A stretch of DNA of 64,000 bases, taken from Mansonella perstans. Lineage: Eukaryota; Nematoda; Chromadorea; Rhabditida; Onchocercidae. The translations under genes and the position numbers were made by a program. How positions within the stretch are numbered: the first letter of the stretch is position 1; every line of letters begins with the position of its first letter. This document shows positions 50,776-60,840 of the stretch, piece by piece. The notes under the pieces are model-generated. The model was given only the letters and a program-made list of their open reading frames with translations. It was not told the origin of the DNA and searched no databases. The stretch lies in assembly GCA_037074765.1 (NCBI GenBank), contig JBAMDO010000069.1, forward strand, positions 395,501-459,500, written 5' to 3'.

Positions 50776-52050
50776 ATGTTGAATAAGATATTAACGCTAC
50801 TGTTTTTGGCTGGTGGAGCACAGATAAGTATTTAATTTTTTTATTAATTGACATCATGTTAATAGTAATTTAAGTTTTCATGGTATGCTATACTTTGATC
50901 TTTGATTAATGAAAATATCGTTGATTATAGGAAGAATGAAAATTACAAATAGCTTTCAGAATTATTCATGGCCACCACCCTCCAATAGTTTCATGGCTAA
51001 ATATAGACGTGCTGCAGTTACTTGTGATCATGGAATATGCAGTGAAATTGGCAGGTAATTAGCGATAGTTAATATAATCGCATTGTTATAAGAAAGATAT
51101 GGGAATTTTGAACAAAAAATTTGGAAGCGAACTTTTAGTTTTCTGAACTAATAAATCAATGCTTTGCATTATGATTGATCGATTGCAAATTGAAAAAAGC
51201 TTAAGCAATAATGCTAGTCACTTGACGTTAAAATTCCAAATTACATGTCATAGTTGTTGCAGGAATATTTTAATTAGAGGTGGTAATGCAGTGGATGCAT
51301 CTATCGCTTCCATGTTCTGTCTCGGTGTCACGAATCCTCAGAGCAGTGGCATCGGTGGTGGCTTCATTATGACACTATACAATAGGTATCATTAAAAGCA
51401 TCAAAAACATAACTTCACTGATCAGATATTTCTCATTATTATTAAACCATGAGAAATAGTATTCCTGTCATTACTGAATCAACTGAAATTTGTCTTTAGT
51501 AATAGTTCAAGAAATTATCTTGAAACATCTCATCTTTTATATGAGCGACAATTCAAGAATCAAAAACCAAAAAATTTTCAGGACTATAAAGCAATGTACT
51601 GTTATTGATGCAAGAGAAACAGCACCTGCAAAAGCCTGTTGCAATATGTTCATCAATGATACAAACGGTTCTAAATATGGTAAATTTATGTTAGTTTATT
51701 TAAAAAGGACAATGTTTAAGTAATTTAGTCATTATAATCTACAAATTCGTTTGTACTGAAGCCAGCAAAAATGATCATTTCAGGTTTTCGTGCCATAGCG
51801 ACACCAGGAGAAATTGCTGGATATTGGCTTGCATTCAAACGTTTTGGAAGTGGAAAGATATCGTGGTATGATTTGATAAAACCATCAATTGATTTGTGCC
51901 GTTATGGAGTACCCGTGTCCAAATTTCTCGGCGATGTCCTTCGTACTAAAGAGAAAGATTTCAGGATATTGCCTTCAATGCGGTGAGCATTTCTCATAAA
52001 TTTCTATTCAGAAGGTTAAAGTTGTACCGAGCAACGATCTTGGTAAACAC

Positions 52051-52082
<32 letters not shown>

Positions 52083-54626
52083 TTTACCGAATATATCAAA
52101 ATATCAGGATTTTTTATTTTTTTATCATGCAATTTATTGTAGAAGTTGGATTAACAATGCTACCAATAAAGTATATGTGACCGGCGATATTATCAAGCGA
52201 CCCGAATTAGCTAACACCTTAGAAAGACTTGCACTTAGTTCCGATCCAGTGGAGCTTTTCTATCGTGGAGATATCGCTGAAACATTAGTCGAAGAAATCC
52301 AGGATAATGGTTGGTTTAGTAATAATGTTTGCATTTTATTGGAAAACAAGAAGATACAATGCTTACATAACTTAGATCAGATTGCTTTGGCTAGATAGTT
52401 AAGCTATTGCCAAATGTTGAATGTATCTCCTTCATTAACAATAGAATAAAATTCTTTACGTAGTTCAGGCGGAATTATTACGACAAGAGATTTCGCCAAT
52501 TTTAAGTCAACAATACACCCGTATCCACTGATCAATGATCACTTTTCGGGTGATTTAGCAATGTGCGGTCCACCACCTCCTTCCTCGTTTGCATCTACTC
52601 AACTAATCATTTCTCTCATGGCTCGTCAGTTTTTTTTTTGCTTCAATTTGCTAACATTCGAGGAAATATTATTTGGATTACAATTTAGCGATAATTCTGA
52701 TTGAATAATAAGCCATTACAAATTGAATCAGCTGTGTTCTACTATAGGATTTTATGGGCCTAACGCAAAGAAAAAGATACTGAAGAGCGATCCACTTTTT
52801 TACCACAGATTTCTTGAAGCACAAAAGTTTGCCTACGCTAAAAGGACTCTTTTGGGTTAGTTTGCTGTATTCCCATTACTGTTTCAGAAATCTCATTATC
52901 ATCAGCACTTTTTCAATATCATTCATGTAAACATTGAATAACCGCAATCATATCAATCTATATTATGCTAAATGCAGTGAACAAAAATGGGAAAATAAGA
53001 AAAATTGACCGGATTTCTACTGTTAGGTGATGCGGCTTTCGTGGCAAACTCTAGGAGGCTTGCCAGGATTATGACAACAAAAGCATATATAGATTGGGTA
53101 TTCTCGAAAATAAGCGATAAAGCACAACCAACCGAATATTACGGTGGAATCTGGAAACAGGTAAGAGTGAAAATAAGATCAAAAATGGTAAATTAAATTA
53201 GGAAGTAAAAAATTTTGTCACTTATTTGCTTATTCTCATGATATATAGACTTGTATGTATAGGTTTGGATCTAAAGCACTTTTTAGTAATTCGAGTAGTG
53301 TTAAGCCAGAAATTCTCTTAATCAATCATTCATTAATCTTTTTTCTATTAGCATCATATCTTTAGCTTCAGCTGCAGCCAATCCCTGAATAAACTTTTGA
53401 TCGATGAAAGTTTCAGTTAAATGATCACGGTACATCGCATGTTTCGGTGTTAGACTCTATGGGTAACGGAGTGTCAAGTACAAGTACAATCAATCGATGG
53501 TAAATAATATTACTGTAAAATATAGGTAGATCAGATTGCTGAGGACATGTTATATGGTTAAATTTTTGCAATTATTCTGAAGTAACTGCATTAATTTCCG
53601 AAAGTAATGCTAAAGAATAATAAAAGTTGCAGGTTTGGCGCATCGGTACAGTCTGTCGAATTGGGCATTGTATTTAATAATCAAATGGACGACTTCTCTA
53701 CTCCAGGTAATAATATATTGGTAATCCGCTAACAATCCAATTACGCTATATTTACAATTTCAAATTTCAAGCACTTGTAGAAAAATACTGTTGGTTCATT
53801 TCACTGTTAATTACATACTCGGCAGTACTTACTTGAGTTCAGCAACTCACTCTGCTAGGAGCTTAATTATCATGTAGTTTACCCAAAACAATCAGCCATC
53901 TCTAACTGAAATGCCAATAGTTAAATCGTAGCTTCAAAGAATAATTTCATTATGCTCAAATCGTTTTTTGTGGATCATTTGCAGGAGTGCCTAATGCTTA
54001 TGGATTTGCTCCATCAGAAAGCAATTTCATTGAGCCCAATAAAAAACCAATGAGTAGTATGAGTCCAATGATCGTTTACAATAAAGTAACTGGAAAAGTT
54101 AGCCTTTCCATATATTTCACTATGTCAATTTTTAGCATGCTTTGTTTATCTGAGAATTATTTATTGACTAGCTATATTTATCTACCGAGCCAAAGTGCTT
54201 GCATAATTTAAGGTTGTAATGGTAGTTGGAGCATCTGGAGGTTCAAAAATAATTTCTGCTATGGCTACCTCTGCTGTTCGAGTATTATTTTTCAATGAAA
54301 CTATAAAACAGGCAATTGATGCTCCACGCTTGCATAATCAATTCACACCAGATATCACTCAATTTGAAAGAGGAATACCCAAGGTTTGCTCTGTTATTAT
54401 GCCTTTTAAGCCTTAATTACAAGTGATTAAATAATTTCACCGCACCATTCATTAATTATTTAAGAAATTGACAAAGGATCTAAAAAGGATTTACGGACAA
54501 AAGTTTACGGAAAAAAGTTTTTCCGATGCCGGTACTGTTCAAGGAATTTTTGTGAATAACAAAGGAACCATTTATGCTAACGGAGATTACAGGCGAGAAA
54601 GTGATATGCATCCTGGTGGATATTAA
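50776..54626 (+). CDS. gamma-glutamyltransferase, tandem gene 3
   Basis: Fourteen exons: 50776-50827, 50931-51054, 51263-51385, 51582-51679, 51784-51982, 52143-52309, 52469-52624, 52748-52855, 53027-53160, 53417-53499, 53633-53706, 53985-54097, 54213-54383 and 54465-54626 (TAA), about 587 residues. Here all introns are GT-AG and exon 1 joins exon 2 in phase (GGAQI then RMKITNSFQNYSW), so this gene has the cleanest 5' end of the three. A hydrophobic leader (ILTLLFLAGG) suggests secretion. Catalytic DHGTSH has Thr at about 393, and the GGT signature, PMSSMSP, GASGGS and PGGY are intact. It has Gln in NQMDDF, as in E. coli GGT. Local changes unique to this copy include ARETAPAKACC, which adds two Cys where genes 1 and 2 have EKAHR. 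Intron 5 carries a 28S rRNA fragment. Confidence 0.9.
52025..52090 (+). other. 28S rRNA fragment inserted in GGT3 intron 5
   Basis: The 54 bp at 52031-52084 contain ACAGCGGGGAAAGAAGACCC followed by TGTTGAGCTTGACT, a universally conserved stretch of eukaryotic 28S rRNA. Genes 1 and 2 lack it at the same place in intron 5. It is flanked by the direct repeat TACCGA (52025-52030 and 52085-52090), which looks like a target-site duplication. It does not alter the exons. Confidence 0.88.
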
Positions 54627-55049
54627 TAATAACTGTCGGCAAAAGCCGAACAAATTTTTCTTCCAATATTTTAATTGAAAGATTCATATAATTTTTGTGA
54701 TGCACTATGTACTATGTCGTGAGTGGTATTGTCTAAAATTTTTCTTACGGTTCACTTCATCATGTCTATAGTAATGGACAGAAAACAATTTAAAGTAGAA
54801 GGCTGTCGTTCGACTGAGGTACAAATTCTAGTGTTCACAAATGTTTAATGACTTTTGTGAACATCTAGAAGCAACTCTAAAAAAATGCACGAAAATTGAT
54901 GTAATTGTAAAAATCTTTACTTATCACGGAAATTTGAAATTCTCTGTGTTCAATAAAAAGCTGCACTTTTACTTGCCCAACAACTTTTTCATCTGACATT
55001 TAAATTTTAAATGAATTTAGGAATGAAAATTCATGCTAATTAAACAAAT
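54627..55049. other. 3' flank of GGT gene 3
   Basis: The first ~200 bp match the 3' flank of GGT gene 1 (37040-37220), including TAATGGACA and TTCGACTGAG. After about 54840 the sequence switches to the xbx-1-derived copy. No gene. Confidence 0.55.
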
Positions 55050-55071
55050 ATTAGTAATATTTAGAAAACTA

Positions 55072-55540
55072 ACACAATTTTTGCTGCCACGAATGATGAT
55101 TAGATGGATATTGCTCGTCTCTAAATCGCTTGCTATCAATAAAATCTGTGAAATACAGATTTTTAAGAGCGGTTAAAATATCAATGAACTGAAATTATCA
55201 CATACCACATGAACAAGAGCAATTAATTACCAAAAAGATTGCCGATCTTAAGATATTATAAGAATCTCATTACAATGTTCAAAGAAGAGCAAACAGATAA
55301 TTTATTCGATTTGGTTCATAACAGATTAAATTATGAGTAAATTCGATAAATTTTTAGCTACCATGCTTAATTACTATTTGACTGATCAAAAAAGAAAGAA
55401 AATACCAGTAAGACCGGTATAAGAAATGATAGTACTTTGCTGAATAGTACAAAATGGTAGTGATACTAGTATTTTGGCGCAGCGTTCACTTCCGGCATTC
55501 CTCTAAATGCTACTGTCGGGCCAATAACCACATGGTTCTT
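55072..55540 (-). pseudogene. decayed copy of xbx-1 exons 1-2
   Basis: The minus strand at 55403-55540 matches xbx-1 exon 1, and 55072-55140 matches exon 2, including the AAAAATTGTGTTAG donor region. The start reads MWLLARQ and then a TAG stop, exon 1 has an insertion, and exon 2 has a 3-bp insertion and a damaged acceptor. No later xbx-1 exons follow; instead the GGT gene 3 flank begins. It is a non-functional fragment. Confidence 0.88.
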
Positions 55541-57259
55541 AATTTATTTTCTTAACCATTTTCTTTCATGCAACAAAACGAAACATCCATAAAGCTGAAT
55601 TACTTGCAGATCTGATAATATTATGTTACGATTTTATCGTTGCGATGGCACCATCATCAATGATACATGGCATTGTTAAATATCATGATAATGCTAGACT
55701 TCTCATATAACTGCAGAAATTGTAACTTTCCAACGATAGAATGAAATATACCAATATTTGAAACTGTACGAGGTAATTGTACGAAAGATAATGCAAGATA
55801 AGTATTCCAGTTACAGTATGTGAAGTGAAAAAATGCATGATATCAAATGGAACGATTACTGTATAAGAAAATAGACTTGCAGTATTTGTGACTTCTACAT
55901 TTGAATATGGCAGAAAATACACAAAAGTAACGATAACAGCTCGAAAAAAACCTCTACAATATCTACAAAGAAAGGATTTAATTTAAATTTTTGAAATGCT
56001 GTGAGAATAGCAAGTTTCATCGTGATTAAAGCAAGTATTACAAAAGAGAGATCATTTTCATACGGCAGAAAGTTTGTTGCATTTGTCTTCTAACTACATT
56101 TTTTAGATGATTTACTATCAATGGTGTCGTTAAATTACAGTATTACTGATCAATTTGACTGTACAAATACTTTTTTCATCTTGCAAGACATTTAAGACAT
56201 AGGCGGTTTGTTCGTATCAAATCGAATGTTTTATTTGTGTTGCATTTTTACTTAAACGACATAGACTCACTGAATTTTTCAGCTAAAATTATTTCGGAGC
56301 GTGACAACGTTTTATTGGAAGTTTCAATAACGAGAAGTTGACATATTCGCTATTTAAATCATCTATTTTTTTCACGTGGAATAACAAGTAATCAGCATTT
56401 GATGTTGCAAATATTTGAAGCTTCATCTATTATAATTCAAATGTTCCTTTGAAATCTTAGTGAATTCATTTTCACAAAAAAAGAAAATCAAAATTAAACT
56501 ATAATAATAGGAAAAAATGTGTTAGCTCATATTTAACAATGCCAAAAAATTTAATTTACAAAATGAAATTTTCACTTTAAAAGCAAATAATTTTCGAAGT
56601 GTTTCTGTTTTACAGTTAATTAGTAAAATAAAATATTTCGCATTAAGATTCCTTATCTTTTATAAATAGGGAAAAATTGCTAAAAAGACTCAATAAATTC
56701 AACGATTTGCATGTGCCACATTTCTTCTCTAATCTTCTCTGTTTTTTCTGTTACGGTATTGAAGATAGTAGGATCAACAAGCTCGAACTTATCAAAAAAA
56801 AAAAATAAATTATGCTGAAATTATCAAGGAGGAAAAAAGTTTCAAACTCGATTACGGCATCTATTTGTCGGAAATCTATCGTATCCTATAATCTCTTTGC
56901 ATAGTTTTAACTCTGGGTTCTTTAATCAATGACGATACAATAATTTTTCCGTCCTGTGTGGAACTTTACGATCTCCTTTTTCGTTTTGTGATACAAAAAT
57001 ACCGAAATGCCTCTTCATTCAAGTTAAAAAGTTTTTTATAATGACTGTTTGACCATGTGAACATCATCAAATGACTAATCCTTGCGGTCATTAATAATCA
57101 AAATTCATGCCATTAGACGAAGCGAGTATTTCTATGTGTGAATAACAAATTGTTGAATATTGAAGAAAAAATAATCAACGATTAATTAGTACTACGGCAG
57201 ACAAGAATTATAATAAGTCCATGGAAACATAATGATACTGAAACGAAATAAAAATGCAA
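55541..57259. other. duplicated xbx-1/GGT intergenic segment and spacer
   Basis: 55541-56720 is a diverged, shortened copy of 29528-30830, including the mutated X-box at 55639-55652 and the AATGCCAAAAAATTTAAT string near 56540. About 56720-57259 has no clear relative in the window. No gene seen. Confidence 0.6.
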
Positions 57260-57773
57260 TATTTTCAATATTTTCATAATTTTACTAATAGATGTTCATA
57301 GACTATCACAACAACATCATTTAACAGCAACATCCAACTCTTATCTTTCAAGTATTAACATTAGGTGAGAAATACATGGACGGGTTAATTTATTAATTGT
57401 CAAATTGACATTTATCGTTTTATTCCGATCAACTCAAATTTAACTATACATCAAGTTTAAATCCATATTGCATGATAGTAGATAAACTACATAAAAGTAG
57501 ATAAACTGATTGTGATCCAAAAATAGTATGATCGTGTTAGCAATGATAATAATGCGATACTTCGTTCCGTTTTTTAGTGATATCACTCACTTGATAAGAT
57601 AAAACTGTGAATTTGGACAAGTTTTTAATCATAAATATATTAAACCAATTAAAATACAATTTCAGTCTTCATTTCTGATTCACAATCGCTTATTTATTTT
57701 AAGTTATGCCTGAAATCACCATTTCACAACAGCTACGAGTAAAATTACCTTAACTTATTACCTTAAAATTACC

Positions 57774-58456
57774 ATATTCTGATGAATTTTGATTTTTGTC
57801 TTATGCTATTGGCTAACTGGAATTGACGAATGATTGTGCAAAAGATTTCAAACTTTATGAACATTCATTCTTCTAAGGTGTTCTAAACAGCACTAGCGAA
57901 TAACACAGACAGAGTCGATCACTGAATCAGTTTGTAAATTTCGTGCTCCGACATTGTACCAAAGTAATCTAATATTGATAATCAATTAACTATTCGATTA
58001 AATAGCAAGGCTGTCTAATAGGAAATTAGCTGTAATTGAGAATAGAATCAAATTACATAATAGTGCCTCCTGACAGCGGGAAACACATTTGTCATTGTTT
58101 CTGTCTAGCTGGAATTTTAATTTGATGTGTTCAATTATAACCCTTCAGATGGTAGAATCGCGCCGTTTGGCGATGGATCCTTTGTAGGAAAAATTGGGAT
58201 TACTGTTTGTTCGTTACAGTAATTTGATCTTGAGAATATAAGCTGGCTATTGATTTTTTAGATAGTCAATCGGACTGCGTGGTACAGCAAAGGCTTGCTT
58301 TAAGGCAAAATTCAAATATTATAAATAGATTCAGCCATTAATTTAGACGAAAGGCTTGATCAAATTATTAATTACTTCTTAGATTGAAGTATTATTTTTG
58401 TGTTACTATTATTTTTTTAAAAATCATTTGTCTGAGAAATATTCAAAATGAAAACA
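57774..58456. repeat. 683-bp near-identical block, copy 2
   Basis: Partner of 47795-48478 with about five differences, one of them a single-base deletion. The same 8-bp stem lies at 58199-58223. Confidence 0.85.
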
Positions 58457-59369
58457 GTTGTCATAAAAAAATTATTGTTTTACGAATTGAACTACAAAAA
58501 AAAAATTGTAAAGGATTTACCGCCTAATTCAGTTTATCCATGCCATTATTGTTGTTTATGGTCATAAAAATTATTTCTATAAAGATGAATTGAAATGGAA
58601 TTAATGATATCAACTGAATTTAGTGGGATATTGCGTATTTGGAGCCGAGAATCAATGATTTAGGATTGCTATTAGAACAGTTGGCTGCTTATCAATATAT
58701 CTCGACCATTAATTAGCTATTATTCTTTTCTTTATGCTATATCACAGTGATCGTTAGGTGATTAGTTAACCGTATAAAATTCCAAAAAAAAAAACAATCC
58801 CAGAACTGGATCTGAATTACACAAATCATTAAGGATCCAGTGAAAAGAGTGTGCTTTAGAGCAATACGTAGAAATGAGAAAACTGATTAATAGTGTATTT
58901 GTTCAAATTTCTGAAAATATGTCCTCAATTCTGACGAACCTTTTCGTGGTACCAAACATAATGTGGACTTTAAAATTCATCGATGCGGATAAATTGTTTG
59001 TTCTGAGGTGATATGATAAAAAAGAGGAACTTATTTTTTTTCAAAAACTTTCAAAAGTCATATATTTGGGCTATTTTTGCTCTATATTTATGGTACTACT
59101 TTTTACTCCTGGAAGATTACTGGATCATTGATTTACTAAAATGATTTCTTTTGCAGTTAAGCTGAAGAACTAGTACGACACTGTAGTAGATAATACAAAA
59201 ATTATCATGTAGTTTAATTATCCGTGTTACATACTACATGTAATCAAACTAACATCAATGGATTTTATTGAACGTCATCAGTTTAATTATTACAAATAAA
59301 ATTGTCAAGTGATAAAATTATCAGATTTTCAATTCAATAATGAGTTGAAAACAATTTAAATAGACGGAA

Positions 59370-60321
59370 TTAATTTGATTCCTCTATGATAGGTTTGGGA
59401 TCTTCAATCGGTTTCTCATGTATATACGCTGAAAATCATCATCAAAATGAATGAATTTGTTTAGTTACTATTCATAAAAATTTAATCGCTAATTTCAATT
59501 AATTAATTATCAAAATGGATTTTTTCATTTGTTTAATGATAATAATGAATAATCTAGAAATATAGCTTACATAATTGAACATATCTAACGCATTTCCTGC
59601 CTTTGAGTTCAAATCCAAGAGCTGTACATAGTTGTGCCAAATCTTGATCTCTTACACCTTGAGCCATCTTAATTTAATTAATAGAACAATTAGTGCAAAA
59701 TAATCAAATTCTAATTCTTATCTTGCTCTTACCTATTCTTATCAATCTATCAAAAAAAATGAATAATATACCATGTCCAGACTGCATTGTCCTGTATCGT
59801 CATCAAATTTCCATGGTGCTGCACAACAAAGTGGTACTGCAAATTTTCCTAAAAAAAAATCTTGATCGGGAAAATTTAATCAAAGAATTTATTATTACAA
59901 TGTTCCTAAAAAATTAGTCGAATTCTCGTGAATTATCACTGTCTATAATATGATATGATAAAATGTAGGATCGAAATTTCACCTAAATCAACTTTATTAT
60001 AGTTGAATAAAAATGTTCATTAAACTTTTTGATGCTTAAAAGTTTCTGTTAAAATTCCAGTAATTACGTATTTTACTATTTCAGAATTATGTTAACTGGA
60101 ATTACCTTAACTAATAATTATTATCTCAGTAAATAATAATACTAATCTTTTTCAGCGTATTGATCCGACCGCACAATATTCGCTGACGGCTTTTTCGTCT
60201 TTCCCTGACCATATAATGACAATTGCAGAACAAATGACAAAATGATCATACCATGCATCTTCTAAGCTGTTAAACTGTCGCATTCTGCTCGTAACTGGCA
60301 ATAAAAATTGACAATAAATGG
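59370..60321 (-). CDS. small Cys-containing protein, partial gene model
   Basis: Four minus-strand exons join in phase: 60276-60321, 59772-59836, 59571-59667 and 59370-59428 (stop TAA). The joined frame reads through FYCQLRAECD, PLCCAAPWKFDDDTGQCSL, the MAQGVRDQDLAQLCTALGFE segment, GRKCVRYVQL and an acidic tail ending IIEESN. Splice signals are good (TTTGCAG, TTTTCAG, GTAAGC), except the GTTTAA donor of the first exon and the AAG acceptor before MAQG. Several Cys suggest a secreted disulfide-bonded peptide. I found no signal-peptide exon, so the 5' end is missing. If translation instead starts at the ATG at 59667, the product is 51 residues. Family unknown. The paralogous segment A lacks it. 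Confidence 0.5.
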
Positions 60322-60840
60322 CTGAAATTTGCATAACTATAAATTAAAAGCTAAGTATAACAATCGATTGAATTTAATACATTGGATAGAATTCGTTTCT
60401 AGGATAAAATCTTTGTTCAAAACAAAAAAATCGATAGTAATGATCAAAATTTAAATTTGAATTTTTTTCTCATCTTCTGATAGTACTGATTATCATTCAT
60501 TATCTCAACATGATTGGTATGAACCAGTTAGTTGCACGGATGAATGGATTATGATTGTTATTGATGTTGGTCAGTACTTACAATATTTTGATAATGAATG
60601 GATTATGATTTTGATGGATATTAATCAGAGCTTATGACTTTTTTTTCTACCTTCCAATAATAAGAATTGAAAATATTAGGGATGTTTTCAATCAGAAACA
60701 TCAAGCAAAATAATTATTTGATCATCTTCAAACCACTGGCCATTTTTCTGTTTCTAAACTTTTTGCCATCATTCATTTCTTTTATGTTTTAATATTTTCA
60801 GTAATCATAATAATATTTTTAGAGATGATATAAATGCATA

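Larger units (their letters stand above)
57260..60840. repeat. duplicated segment B (paralogue of 47225-49020)
   Basis: Aligns with segment A at its start (57260-57500), through the near-identical block, and again at 60360-60840. The middle, 58457-60360, is present only here and contains the small minus-strand gene. Confidence 0.7.

Noticed and set aside
55683..55922. 79-codon minus-strand frame
   Set aside because: Lies in the decayed copy of the xbx-1 upstream region. The parental region has a different, shorter frame, so the frame is not conserved.
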